Shown: positions 22,982-37,400 of the stretch, piece after piece
Layout: each line of letters starts with the position of its first letter
Numbering within the stretch: the stretch's first letter is position 1
NCBI GenBank assembly: GCA_035582835.1
Contig: JAYKAV010002776.1
Coordinates: 298,325-362,324, forward strand
DNA from: Phoebastria nigripes
Taxonomy: Eukaryota > Chordata > Aves > Procellariiformes > Diomedeidae
DNA: 64,000 nucleotides
Direction: 5' to 3'
Program-made: the position numbers and the translations under genes
The notes under the pieces: model-generated
Seen by the model: the letters and a program-made list of their open reading frames with translations, nothing else
What the model was told of the DNA's origin: nothing
Databases searched by the model: none

Positions 22982-25900
22982 ATACTGCAAACATATCAAT
23001 CAGTCAAAACCCAGAAAAGATTTGGAGGCATAAGCAACTAAGGGGTATCTATCTGCTAGAGGCAGAGTCCTACAAGCTGACCAACAGCACCTCTTGGAAA
23101 GAAATGTGTATGCCCATTGGACTGACAGAATATTCTGCACATCCAGGAAGAGCGAAGCAGTGTCTGTTCCCACCTAAACAAATGATGCAGGGCATGTCTC
23201 ATCTGCCAATGACTTCCTCTGAGTTCTGTGTGGCAGCCAGCCATACCTCATTCCCTCAACATCAATACAGCTATAAAAATATATACAAAACCTTTAACCA
23301 TTTCACCTCTTGAAATGGTAGGGCTGTTGTCATGAACAGACAACTTTCTAAATATTCTTCATCAGAACATGCACATCAGAACATTTTAAATCTCTACTGT
23401 AATAGTTTTAAATGTTTCAAAATGTCCACTGACATGAACCAAATAGCTTCTATTGCCAGAAATGATTATCGGTGGCTAGCAGGGAGAAACCNTCATGCTA
23501 TTTTGTTACTCTAAGTGTCGGTAGTCTCCTTCCTACAAGAAAGAGAAATATGTGAAGTGGCTGAAAGATAAACATGTGAAATGGCTTTTGCTAGTTTTGT
23601 GCGATAGTCATGCAATCTGTCTTTCAGTAAAACCAACTGCTCCCTTCTGCCAGAGTGCCTATCAGCTCCACCAGCACTGTAAAACTGATCTGGATTTCCT
23701 GTCCTGATATTTTTTTTTCAATCCACTCTTCTCCAACTTATTTTGTCCAGATTTTAAATTCATTTGTTGGCTACTGTTGAAATTTTGTACAAAGTGAATG
23801 GTAAAATTAAACTTCATTGCTCTGAAGAACAAGTGCACAATGCTACGCTATAGAAGCGTAGCTGTGCTGGATTAACCCATACCTCTTGCAGGGCAGCTGC
23901 ACAAAACCTGACACATTTTGTACATATTAACCTGGCAGGATAAACTTGGCGTTAGATATACCTTACAAATGTAGATGAATACAGCTACAGTAGATGAACT
24001 GGAACGAAGATGTTTCTCCTGTCAGCTCTGCTGTCAATTTGTTGTGTGAACTTTGATCAGCTTTGTTAGTCTGTTCATCATTACCTTTCCCACTCTCATC
24101 TGCAGAATGGCGGACAACAGCTGTCTCAAAGGGAGCGAGGCAACATTTGCAAAAGAGCTCTGAGATCATTAGATGGTGGCGCTCAGAGGATGGCAATGGG
24201 ATGTAACAAGTACTGACGCTATAGTTTCTTTTTAAATAATATTGGACACTGGATTTTTGTCAGAAGTTATTGCAAAGTTTTATTTCTCTGTTGGCAGGAC
24301 AAACTTGTTCTTTTATTGGTATCTTGGGGGGGTTAATTGCATTGAAGTTTTTTGTTTTAAAGTTTAAACCTTTGGTGAATGCAGGTGAGCTGCTTTTTTA
24401 TCATAAGATTTCATCACACACCCTATTCCTGGGGGCTCTTTCTGGCTGTTAACAGACCTATTGGTTCAAATTTCATTTCAGTAGATTTTGTATTCTCCGG
24501 TAATGCCAAATCTCTTCAATTCTTACTGAGACCCACTCCATGTAAGCTGTGACTTTAGGTTTTATTGAATGGGTGGAATATTTACTCAGCTGTAAGATTC
24601 AGATGTTACTTATTTAATAAGCCTCATACAGTGCTCAGTAAATGACACTTGTATATTATTTTGGAAAATGCTCTGGGATCCTGCAGGGCGAACAGTTGAA
24701 AATATTAGCTGTTACACAGATGGCATTGTGTAATAGACCTCAGATACTACTGAGTCAGCTTAGAAGTTGAAAGAGAATACAAGGCTACACTTCCCAAAAT
24801 GCTGCTGTGTGCACACCAAGGGAAAACTCCCTGGCTACCAGCTTTCTTAAGGAAAATGGCAGAAATGTGGATGCAGAACAACGTAAGTATAATCCCAGTG
24901 TTCATGTAAGTGTGAATGGTGCTGAGCTCCATGCAGCTGTTTTCACCTGGCACACCATGTGTAATTTAAAATAAGGTCTCACAAATTAAAACATTAGGTA
25001 GCACAAAAGGCAGTTCATTGCAGGAGGCTAGCCAGCCTACTTCCAGCTAATGGTATGCTATTGGCAGTACTTTAGTAAAGAATTGGTCCTATTCCTTGAC
25101 AAGAAGAGGAAGATATGGTCCAGAATCCACACTGAGGGGTGTGAGTGACAAATAGTTTAGAGAAGTTTTGCACCCTGTGCCCATGCAGAATTGAGGGAAA
25201 CTGGTAGAAAATAATACTATTTGATAAATCAGCTGATCGTCTAAGTAACTAGTGGACAGCAGCATAGGCACCGATGTCCAAAGCTGGCACTATGAAATAG
25301 CACAGAAGTAGTGCAACTATTCTGGAAGCATGTCATCCAGCATCCAGTGCTCTGCCTGTACTGTGACTTGCCATAGCCTCTCGGCATTCCTTGTGTCTGC
25401 TGAAAACAGTGCTGGAGGCTCTACCGTTCCCTGTAAGCTGGGACTAATAGAGCTATTGTAAAGAAATATACTTGTTCCACTTCTGCAACACAGAAATATA
25501 TTTCATATTTCTAAGGAGCACAGGAATTGTACACTAGATACTTTATAGAAAAGCCTAAGAAGGTTCTGCAACTAGCAGTTACCAAATAACCTGCCTCTCA
25601 CAGCAAGTGTCTCCATTCAGTTTTCAGTGATTAAAGGCATTTAATTAGTGAAGTACGAGAGTCTATATCCCTGATCAACCTTTAATTTCCTTGCTTTAAC
25701 AAAATCAGCTGGTTGAAACTGGACCTCTGGATCTCTGAAGGAGAGGAAACTACAGTACGGTAGTCAGCAAATTCTTCAGGCTGCCACCTTCTGCCCAAAG
25801 TTTACTAGGCCAAAAAGAAGCTAAAATCCACTCTCATAAAGGCACAAAATTTGACTCAAGAGGCAACCAGGAATGACAGAGTTGTTTAATATCTTAAATG

Positions 25901-28110
25901 TGAAATACAGTTTGTCATGTGGCAGGTTTGAACGTAAAAGTCAGCTATGTGACTTGCTTCCTGTTAAATGCTATCTTGCTCGGAATTTGTAAACAAACTC
26001 TTTATTGCATGATTGCCTCAGATGACTCGTCAAACTATTGAAAAAGTGCACATGTGTAGATCAGAGTTAGTATTTATATACTCAACGCATGCAATAAAAG
26101 TGTGGCCAACTCTACAAAGCAAAGTAAACCCAGCTACGTGCTCCATGTGTTGGTTCGTTAGCTGGTGCTTGGATTATTGCAACATTGACTGCAATACTTA
26201 TATTCCCTGAAGTTCTTGCTGGCAGTTTTAAGGCATGATGTAACAAGTCTTGCCTGGGTGGAATGCTGCCCAGCTCTGAGGTAGTTTGCTTGGTTTGGGT
26301 TTGACTTCTGCATAAACAATTTGCATGTTGATTTTTAACACGGTAGCTAAAAAGGCACGCTGCGCCTACACCTTTTCCTGTTTCTTCCACAGACTCCTTG
26401 TATAAAGCATTTAGTTAGCTTCACTTTGCTTATTTTACAATCTTTCTTTGTTTCAGTTCATAAAAGTTCGCACTTACTTTGAATGCTACTGAATGTTCCT
26501 CCTAAATGTGCACAATTTAAAGGACTTTTCATTTATAGAGGTTACTTGTCCACCCTAGCCATTGCTGTCATACTCACATTGAAGTATTCACTATTGAAAT
26601 ATTCAGTGTTCTCATACTATCCATGGAATAAGCTATATAAGGCACTTCTAGGGCATATACTGTTTTCATAATCCCAATTCTCACCAAAGCAGTAATATCG
26701 GACCAAATTCAATTGGGAAGTAGGCCTAAATTCAAAAAGGAAAAAACACAGCTCTACTTTGTTTTATAAATTTCTCTTTATCATTTAATTGTGTAGAGAG
26801 ATTATTTTGAACATTTAAATCACTGATTATTTTTAAGGTAGGCTACAAAGGTTGTAAAAATCTTCAAACACCTATTAAATTTACCTTACTGGCAATAAAC
26901 AGAAGGACAAATCCTGGATCACAGCTTCATTTGGTCTAAACAGGTAGAGCTTCTTTGAAATCAGCAAACTTACAGATTTGCACCGGTTCAGAATCTGACA
27001 GACAGATATACAGGAATACACAGGAATATACAGAAATTAAATTTTTCCATGGAATAGAAGTTGTGAATTTAACTGTTCCAAAAGCTACTAAAAAATGTCT
27101 ATTATCAAAGGGCAAAAGGGTCTAATTTAGCAGTAATGTTGAAAGGTGAAAGGAAAGATTTCCATTCNGAGAATGATTTAAGTTAGCTAGGACTCTTCCA
27201 TCTGGAAAAGAGAAGAAGCTGGCAGCAGCCAGGTTCAAAGCAAACACGAAAGGTGGTTCTTCATGTGACAGGTGGTGGACCTGGGCAACTTCTTGCCACA
27301 AAGACGTTGTAGATAATAAAGCTCACGTGAGCTCAAGGAGAGGTCTTCTAAGGGTTACTAAACATCTCAAAACCACATCCAGCCCAAGGAGTGCCAGAGC
27401 TGAAAACAGTTGGAGTGCAGGAATGTATTAGGGGGAAGTATCATTCCTGCTTGCCTTGTTCTTATTCTTCCCTAGGCATCTCTGTACGGCCAGCGCTGGA
27501 CATGGAGCACTGGGCTAGCTGGACCTTTCATCTGACCCTGTACACCCAATACAGCTTCTTAGGTGAAAGAAAAACATCAGTGATGCATTTCAGAGTAAAT
27601 GAAGCCTTACCTCCTCCACTCCGTGTAATATTAAGCTTAACCATCTCTCCCTGCCGATTCTAGAGCAGCACACTACCAAATAAACCTGTTTTTCAATTTG
27701 TTGCTAAATCANCCCTCACAATCACGGCATGGCAAAACTTCGAAATGCTAACTTCTTAATCAAATAAATTACCTTCAATTGCCAATTTGAAATACCAGCA
27801 AATACCTAGCCTAGTAGTCTCACACCTTTACAGTCTGGCTAACTGATTTCTACATAACCCCAAAGAATTAATCATACTTTATATGACACACAAAATACAT
27901 AACAGTTCAGTAGTAAAAGGTGTCATCACCCTGAGTTTATCTTGGTTACATTATTCATGACTGAGTTATGCAATTACGCAAACATTGACAAAAACTTATG
28001 TGGTGGTGTGGTATAAAATAATCATGTGCTGCCAGGAGAAAAGAGTGAGGAGGGATAAATAATTATTCTAGGAAACTTTTGGTTTGGTTTTTTTAAATGC
28101 ACTGGGACTG
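22982..28110. other. Intron-like or intergenic DNA, no gene seen
   Basis: No exon or named repeat. The segment at about 23990-24210 has more balanced base composition than its flanks and almost no simple sequence, which makes it a possible conserved non-coding element, but conservation cannot be judged from one sequence. Confidence 0.45.
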
Positions 28111-28195
28111 ATTTTTCAAATTGCTTCACTTGTAAAGTGAGGTGACTCCATCATCACAAGTCCCACTGCAGAGTGTTCTGAGGAAACGATAAACA
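28111..28195 (+). repeat. MIR-like ancient SINE remnant
   Basis: TTGCTTCACTTGTAAAGTGA followed by GGTGACTCCATCATCACAAG and TGTTCTGAGGAAACGATAAA parallels the MIR 3' half (a CTCATCTGTAAAATGGGG-type block, then the GTTGTGAGGATTAAAT-type block). The match is diverged, as expected for an element older than birds. Could be chance similarity. Confidence 0.4.
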
Positions 28196-31100
28196 CACTA
28201 ATGGAGACTAATGGGCTTGTCCACAAGGGGTAATCAGTGCACAATAAAGCAGGAGATAAATTCAAAGTGTGCTAGCCAGCTTGCAATGACTATTATGGTC
28301 TATTTCCACATGCAAGAAAAAACTAACGTCACAGTATCTTATACCTGACAACTTAGACTTTTCCAAAGTTATAAGTAAATGACAGACACTGCGAGAAACG
28401 TCATGATCTCTCCTTTCCAACTGCTAAAGACCTTATCTCTATTGCCTAAAAATCATCTTTAGTCACATAAAGTCTTTCCATCTTCACACACAGAAAAGAT
28501 TGTAGTTGCCTATATGAGGCACTGGGCAGAGGTAATTTTAAGAGGAAATTCTGCATATAAAGAAGAAGCATTTTTCTTTGAAATACATATGCAACTATTA
28601 ATTGTAAAGTTCAGGGGGCTGTGCTGGGTTTAACTGGAAGAATGCATGCATCTTTAAAAGTCATCAAGCTTGTCTTCCATAGACCATTCTCCACAAGTAG
28701 CATATCCATGCACAAACACAGTGGTTCCTTGGTTAGTAATCTGGGGGAGAAGAATAACAAGAACATCTAGCAACAGCACCACACTGAATTTACATCACTA
28801 GGAACANGTAGAAAGACCAGATCCACGAAGTCAGTCTTTGTGGGTGAACTTGCCTCGGCAACTCTGGGTGAGTTTTCAGGGGAGCTGCAGACTCAGGATC
28901 TGCCTTCTGCCAGTCTTATGAGCTGGACAGTTTCCATTCAGCATGTGTGCTCAGACACGCATGCACCCTGAATAAACAGATCCCAGAGACTCTGCGGTGT
29001 GTCTTGCAGGTATCATCAAAATCAACTGATCAGCTCAAAGTGGAGATTACACTAAGAGATGTTGTGATGATACTGAAGCAGATTCAGTGGTCTGCCTGGT
29101 CCCCATACAATCCTATGTTCCCAAACAGTCCAGACACAAGCAAGAGCAAAACAAACTGTGAATTAAAATCTTTGCCCTTCTTCTGGTGCAAGCTGATATG
29201 GACCATAATCTTATTTATAATTATAAAAAAATTAAAGCCATTTCAGTCATTTTACCTTCCAGGCAAAATGCAGGTTAACTGTCAAATAAAATCAGTTTTA
29301 CAGAGCAGATTTTGTTAAAAGACTCTGTGCAAACCAGCAACGTATCTTTACTATTTAAATGGGCTTGGGTAACTCTCGATCTTGCTTGGACTGTCAGGTA
29401 AAACAGGAGCTGACAGGGATGCAGCGCTATAAAACTGATTTTTTTATATATCCTTCTGGCAATTTGTAGTCCTAAATTACGTACAGACACTTCATCTTAT
29501 TACGGCCCTTTGTAGGATTATGGCCCAGAGAACCCTTGTTGTGAAAGAAGTACATGGCATGCAAAGAGACGAGGGCAAAACACTGTGACTTAAATACTGT
29601 TAAATGCCGTTGAATTCACCACATTTGGCAACATCTTTCAATACCTGGGTTACACTGTAGTTTGTAGCAATAGTTATTAGAAGAGATTATGTTTCCTACA
29701 GTGTCTTAATGTACTATATTATATTAATACATTAATACGCGTGAAGAAGACAAACAAGGGCTCATTGCCAAAAAAAGATAGAGGTAGTAAGCAAGAGGAG
29801 AACATGGTCACAAACTGCCAGGTCACAAATAGGAGAGATGGAATACACACAAGGCAGAACTCTACTTGAAGAGACAGAGCTGCCTGTAAGAGAAAAACCT
29901 ACTGCAGGGAATAATTTACAATCAGGCACCCAGACAGTGTTAGTTTGTGGAGTCGGAAGTCCTGGAAGAGAGTCAGTATATCAAGTTTTCTTGTATGTAC
30001 ACTAAAATAAACCATAAGCAATTTTGTATAAATAATTTCTGGCTTCCTCTAGCATGCATGTTAATTATTGCAAGTGTTTTTAATTAATCAATCATTCAGA
30101 ATTTTAAATCTGGAAAACATGCTTTATGCAATAATAATGGAGTTCTACAGAAGCTTAAGCTTTCAACTACTCTAAGTTCAACATAAAAAGGTTGTGTTCC
30201 GTTTTAATTTACTGTTCAGGGTTTTGCTATAATTTTGTGCAAACAGGCAATNAGGGACCACTAAAATGCAACTAGTCCTGCTGGCACAACTCTGCAATGA
30301 ATTTAACATGAAGGTCTGTTCCTCTAATGCTAATTTAGTGAGGTTATAAGCTGAAAGCAGAAACAGATTTTAATGAGATAATGGCAGAGTTTTACACTGC
30401 TTTTATTTTCTGCTACTGAAGATCTGGGGGAAAATATTCCACCTAAGTGGTCGCATTTCACTTGATTCCTGGAGATCATTTATTGAATAAAATCCCACAT
30501 ATTTAAAAGAAATGTTAGCAAATTGGAATCAACAACAGACAGACAACTGAAGAAAAGCAAAATAAATCAAGTGAGGGAAGGTTTGGCATTTAACGCAAGG
30601 GCAAGGGAGGTTTTGGGGAGACCTAAGAATTTAAGGTAATAGGGCTAGTGTGCTTCTAAAGTGTTTTCACTAAAATGGTCTGGAGGAAAGAATGAACATC
30701 GTGATAATTGAGGTACAAAATCAATGCTATTGAGATGACATGAAGCAATTTACACTTTTCTCCCAGTAGTTGATTCAGGCTGTCTGCAATGTCTGGTGGA
30801 TTTCACTTGAAATGTTTGTATTTGGAAGATTCTCATTGACAAAATAGGTAGACTTTTTTAAAAAAAAAAAAAACAACTCTGTTTAAATGTACCCATAATT
30901 GCTTTCCCTTTCTTCTGCATGTTTCACATAGTTAATGTTTCTCGAAACTGAAGTAGGCACTTTTTAACTACTTGTCTGTACAGTCTCTAGAAAAATAGTG
31001 ACCTGATGAAGCTCTCTAGACTTCACTGCAATTATATAACCATTACTATTAGCCTCAACTGCAATCCACTTCCACAAGCTATTTTATCATAGACTGATAA

Positions 31101-34061
31101 TTTCACAGTTCCCGACAAGCAACGCATATGAAGCAGATTGCGACTTAACAGCAAATAACTATTCGACCAAAACACTAAAGTTTGATGGCAATTACATGAA
31201 CAGTATTACACTACAAGGCAGCCAGCTATTACAAATTCAAAGCATAAACTGCTATCTGCACAATAGGTTTTGACACATATGTTAAATAACATTTTTTGAG
31301 AAGCTTTCTTGTTCTAGCCTGGGCATGACATAAGAACTAAAATCCAGGTAACAAAAATAATATTTCAAAACTCTCCACCTATTGGTCAGAACTGAGGTTA
31401 TTGCCTGTCAAGTATGATGTGCCCATTTATCTCATGTTAGTTTAAGAGTTGTGATCTGATCTGACAGTACACAAGTAAGTTGCAATTTCTTTACTCCTAT
31501 TATTTGCTTGATTTCTTTTTGCTCAACTTAGGTCTGAAACTGGGAGCTGCACCTACTGTCTGTTGTAGTGCTATACCTGTAATACTTCACAGGCTGAAAA
31601 TCACTAACAAAATTTTCTGCAGAAATTGCTCAGGGCAAAATCAAACTCTCACTTGTACAGGATCTTAATTTCACTCCTATGCAGGTAGTTGTGAGTATTT
31701 ATGAAATACAGTGATTGAAAACTCTGCTGGAGGGATGGCTCTGTATGCTTATAGATTGAAAATGAGGAGCATCCCTCATAATCAGGCCCGCTAGAGAGCA
31801 CTTTTCTTCTCTGCTGCCTCTCATTATCTGTCACTCAATTATAAAAGACTTCTATCCTTGATTTCTTGCATCAGTTGTATCTTTATTTAGGGATGTAAGA
31901 AATTGTCTCTGCAAGTATGTGATTTAGGGTCTTACTTCTGAAATGCTGACTTTAATTCATTGTTGGTATTTCTGAAACAATTCAGCTGAAAGTCTAGGGT
32001 GAAAGAACAATTCATCCTNCTTTTTTTTTTCATTTCTGTTCTTGTTATTTTTTAGTACAAGTATTTCCATGCCAAGTGTGATATTCTTCTATTCAGAAGG
32101 TCCCAACATCATTGCCCACTAATTTTTTTAAATATTAGCTACTAATGAAAGGTCATTGAGAATAAAATAAGCAGAATAAGATTTGTATGACTTGTAAGCC
32201 ATACAGCCTTTTCATTGCATGAACTCTAGTGCAGAATAACTTTACATGGCTCAGAAATAAATTTTCATCTCAACCTGTAACAAGAGAAAGATTTCTTGTG
32301 TATGTGACAGAAATGTGAACATTTATATGGAAATTTATCAAGGCTGATAAAAGGGCAGCTGAATTTTCACTGTGGCTATGAATTAATTTTATGAAGTTTC
32401 AGAAAGATACAATATTCTTCCCTTCCCTTCTAGAAAAATCAAGTCTTTTTTCTTTTTTTTTTTTAGTTCTGCATTTAAAAGGCAATTTTGTCAATTACAG
32501 AGGGCCAGTTTATAAGGAGAGTGCTTAGGGACGATGGCAGTCACCAGCAGCTACAAAACTAAAGGACTGACATTCATGAGAAGAATGCTCAGATAGAAAA
32601 CAAGAGAAAAGGAAGAAACATTAAGGGAGAAGACGTTTTATACAGGAGAACTTGGAGACATGAAGAGTGATACCTTGAAGAAGATGAAGTCAAGATGCAG
32701 AAAGAATGGGTTCACAAATGGAGGTCAAACCAGAAACCTGAGTGACTAAAAATTTGTATTAGACATTTTGATTAAGGAAGTCAACCAAGTTCAAAGTAAA
32801 TTTGAAATAAAAAAGAAAGACAGACCTCAAAGTTAAATAATGAAAAGCTGAGTATTAGATCACGTGAAAGAGTGAAAAATGAGCAGTTCTGTGAGCAACA
32901 GAATTCCTGATGTCTGGTTTCTTACAAATTTGTGTCTTGTGATTTCATCTTCTGTTGTCCAGGAAAATGTGAAATCTGACTGAAGTTTTTCCTGGTGTTG
33001 AGCATTAATAATTAATAATTGTGCATTCACTGGAGGGAGCACATGCTGCAGCCTTTCCAGCAGTAAAGGCAAGTGCAGATCTTTCTTCTTAACCCAGTCA
33101 TCAATCTTCATGAAAACTGCAGGAAGTTGGTATTTTTAAGACCTTCACTCTGTTATCACTGAGGTTTCAGCTTACCAATGGGTTCAAAAATGGGTGATTA
33201 GATTTAGATGTTCACATAAACATACACATAGCTGGATCAAATAAGCCTTAAGAAATAAGACAAATTGGGTGGAACAAATCCCAGAGGAAGAAGAGCTGTG
33301 GTTATTGAGTGGAAAGGAGATGAATGAGGCAAGACAAAGAGAAAGCTGACTTCATCATGGCTTCAGAACAAATGGTGAAAGAGGAGGTAAGATATATTGA
33401 GACAGCATGTAACAGAAAGAGAACTGGGAAGAAGGCAGAAGAGGGCTATTTATTGAAAAGCAGGAGAGGAAGGGATAGGATGTGAAAAGACTGTGGCTGG
33501 CAGGTTCTGAAGAAGGAAGGGGAAGAGGAAGCTGTGGCTCCCCAATGACAGGCAATATGGAAAAAGAGGTTTGAAGGCAGGAGAGAGCTCAGTAAACTGA
33601 AGGAGGAGATAATGAGATGAGAAGAAAAGTGAGCATATGCAGCAGTGGGAAATACAGTAGTGCCATTTGACTGAAGGGACAGAAGGCAGTGCGCACAGGC
33701 AGCCAAGGACAGAGATGTGGATATGGGGAAAGGATAAGCTGACACAAGGATGAACTGTGTGAAGAAAATTGAGTAATGGGCATTAGATCATTTCTGCCTT
33801 GCAACTGTGTGCCAGGGCTTGAGGAGGAAGGCTGGAAGGGGCTGGCAGGCCTGCTCAGCTATTCTGTGTTGTGGACGCTGCCAAAGGGGGAGGTGGAGCA
33901 TAACTGGTAAATGCTTTGTTCATGAGAGAAATATTGAATTATGTCTGGTAATTATACAGCAAGGGAACTAAAGATAATGATGTGTCTGTGCATCAGTGTC
34001 TCTGGGAGTATCGATTAATCATCGTACCAGTCAAAGCTGGTTGTGAACTCTCCAACAAGAC
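28196..34061. other. Intron-like or intergenic DNA, no gene seen
   Basis: No supported exon. Contains A/T runs (about 30856-30873 and 32020-32030) and a long purine-skewed plus strand from about 33250 to 33780. That skew produces several serine/proline/leucine-rich minus-strand frames that look like composition artefacts. Confidence 0.5.
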
Positions 34062-34478
34062 ATGGCTTCATCAGAGCAGGCTGGTATCAGCACCGGGATC
34101 AGCATCTTTGATGAATCGTGGGGCGGGATTCCAGGGGACCTCCAGGCATCCAGCCCCTGCAAGCCAGGGAGCCAGCTGGCTCGGGGGCCTAGAAACTCTG
34201 AAACCACAGGGCAACCCAGAGGGCAGACCCATCCCAGCGATCCAGACCTAGGAAGGGAGCAGACACTGAGCAAAATTGACACGATTGTGAAAGTCACAGC
34301 TGCTGTTCAGGAGGTGGGCAGCACCGAGCCCAGTGAGCACCATACCAGTTTCAGTCAGCAGCTGCCAGGGATCATACTTCATTTCAGAAATCCCATGTGT
34401 TGGTATTTGCAGACTATCTTTTCAACAGAAATTCCAGCTTACAGGAAACATCAGAGAATGGTGTCTTTCCCAGACTGA
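34062..34478 (+). other. Unrecognised GC-richer block with a 138-codon frame
   Basis: An ATG-initiated open frame runs 138 codons in a stretch that is clearly GC-richer than its surroundings, at least to about 34340. The predicted product is hydrophilic, rich in Ser, Gly, Gln and Pro, with no membrane segment or known motif. Frames overlap on both strands in the same interval, which is typical of GC-richer non-coding DNA. A perfect 14-bp palindrome (GAGCCAGCTGGCTC) lies at 34169-34182. It may be an unnamed repeat fragment, a processed exon, or simply an isochore fluctuation. I do not assign a function. Confidence 0.25.
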
Positions 34479-37400
34479 ATAAAACGTTATCTGTATTTCT
34501 AAGATTTGGCCAACTTTGCTTGCCACATAAATTTGCTACTTGCAAGGTTATAGGTTTCCTAGTCATGTTGAATCGTTAAAAGGTTTTCGCACCTGGCAAT
34601 TTGTGCATCATTCTCCCACACATATCACTGATTTGATAACGGACATAAAATCCTTCTGCCATGACTTGAGTCTTCTGAAATGAAGTTCATGTAAAGGGGA
34701 AAAGACCCTCTGCCTGACGCTGGGCCATATCAGCAAAAGCGCAGAACAGATGCAACTACAAACTGAGTCAATAAGCTGCAAACATGCATCACTGATGTTT
34801 AGTGAGTGAATATTTGTTCCTCAATTCAAGAGAAGTTTCAAAAATTTCAACCTACAACTTACTGCAGTTCCATTTCGCCATCTGTAAACGGGAACAGNAT
34901 TCTATACTCTGAGAGGCAACACCAATAATTTTAATGTATACATAGACCAGAAAANGTCTATGGGTCTTTTCTTGGAAACAGCATGGAGGAGAAAAATAAT
35001 CCTTCTTTGTTTGGACACAGCTTCACTAAAAACCAAACTTACTGAACATGCAAAAGATAACGCAAAATGAAGAAGAGTTACTTTTCTTCTAAAAGCTTTC
35101 TTCAGCTAATTTGTCCTCCCTCTCCCTATTTATAGTATCCTGTTGCTCGACTTTCTCTGTCATGTTTCTCTGTCCTGAGGTTACTGGAATGTCCTGTCCT
35201 TGACACAATCAGAGGTTAGCCACAGTGACGTTACAGCAGCCTGCATGAGGACGATAAAAACCAGATTTGCTTCTCTGTCAGCCACTGCTGAAACACAGAT
35301 GTTGAAAACTGTTTAAGATCATAGGGTTTGTTTCTTGTAGTGACAAGCTGGCAGGAGCTCCTCTCCTTGTTACTTATCAGAGAGAAGTTAGCTGCTTTTA
35401 ACACAATCTCTCCTTGCTGTTGTCTTAACTGTTCTTTCAGTATCTTTCTGACAGAGACCAAGTCTAAAATGTCATCTTATCATGTCACATGTTGTAATTT
35501 ATAAAGATATATTTCTATTACAAGAAAAAATGGCCCTTTTTATCTGTTGTTAGGATGTAAGCACAAAATGGAAAATATAGAAAGAATATTCAACCCTTAA
35601 CTGTGAGTACTATGTAACTGTAAGCTTATCTTTACTAGTACCCATCTAGTGCCTACCATTATTATCTTATATTTCAGGTATCGATAAGATATAATCATTC
35701 TTCTAGATATAAACATTTTCCCTATATTATTTATGTGTATAGTCGATGTGTATATATGTGTCTATATATTATATATAGATGAGCTTTGGGACAAGGGTTT
35801 TGTCAAGTTTCTGGTCTATGACAAAACAGAAATAATGACCAAGCATACAGTCCCTTGCTCAGAAAGGGCCGTCTGAAAGAGATCAGTTTGCTGAAATAAC
35901 CACTTGTGCTTTCTCTCATGGGTCTCACAGTCAATTCTAGTAATGAATCTGCAGCTCTGGATTTCATACATATAGGAGACAGGTGTTTAACATAGAAAAA
36001 AACAATATTTACCAGCAGTTAGATAGCTTGGAGAAACACACAATGCTGGATGCAGTCTTGACAATCTTATTCAGTACGTAGCCTTGGATGGGGGTAACTT
36101 TCCAAGGAAGCTATACTGGCAGGTCAGTCCAGAATGCTCTAAGAGAGAGAGANATGTGATGGGTATAACTGGACTAATGACAAAGAGTTTTCAACTGTAA
36201 TTGGACAAAAGTGTTCCACCTGCCACTGACTGCTGTTTTTCTTCCTGTTCCCAAGCAGTGTGAATCTTGTAATCAATAAATAAATAGGACTGTACAGATC
36301 TTTCATCTGCAAGAAGCACGCACAGCTGTGCAGGAAATAGAGGTGGAACAATATAAAACCCCCAACTAAATACAGCTAGGGCTATGGACATTTGGATAAA
36401 CTGGGTTAAGCTCCCTGAAGAAAGTCACAAGTAACTATTAACAAGTCTGCAAAATTAAACAGGGAATAGGCAACCGCACAAGCCAGTAGCAAAAAAAGTG
36501 AGTAATTGTGTGCAACCATGACATTTAATAAACCGCATGTTAGAAGAGAATGCAATTGCTAAATATAATATATTAGTGTTACACCTGCTACTGTCTATAT
36601 TGCTTTTCTCCTTGTTTTCAAGATGACGTTAACTGTATTATCTATAAATAGATTAAACTGTAGAAGTCCTTTACCTACAAATAGCACACACAATTCTGCA
36701 AAAAGCACCTTGCTTACTCTGGTCTGAACAAAAGAAAAGATGTATTGTGTAATGGTGGAGAGGATGGTGGTGACAGTTGGTGGTTGCTGAGGTTGAAATC
36801 TTCCACATAATCACAAGACCTGTGACAGCAATGGTACAAGCTTCTCTCCAGACTTTGCCGTTATGGTTCTTCTACGTTGATCTGCATGAGATAATTCTGC
36901 AGGTGAAAGATATACGTATAAACCCTGCCATCTTCTTTCCTTGGTTACTAAATGTGATCTTGATACTATGTCTAGTTTCTAGCCACTAGAAAATGCATTG
37001 CATAATCATATACCAAGACAAATATATGCCCTCAAGTAATCTAACCTGCTGGAAGAAAATGAAGCAGTTGAGAACGTACTGAATTATTTTCCAGCAGGGA
37101 TAGGGAGCCACTCCCAGCAGTTGGCAAAAATCGCTCAGAAAAAAAGCGGTGTTTACTTTTGATCTTGCACATCTCTTCTCTATCAGCACTTTCTGTGATT
37201 CTTCTGCTTAGTTGGGTCTCATATTCAGCTCCACACAAGATCCCCTAATCATTCTCTGATAGCCACCATTGTCAGAAGCCATGAACCTCTTTAAGGCTAA
37301 GTTTCTCCTTAGCAATATTATTCTCTTTCCCAGAATCATACAAGAGGCTTGGTTTGCATTTCAGCTAGCTGATGCTTCAAGAATGACTTTCTCCTTCATC

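Noticed and set aside
33355..33804. Overlapping Ser/Leu/Pro-rich minus-strand frames resembling secreted or membrane proteins
   Set aside because: They come from the purine-skewed plus strand; three frames overlap with similar composition, so this is base bias and not a gene.
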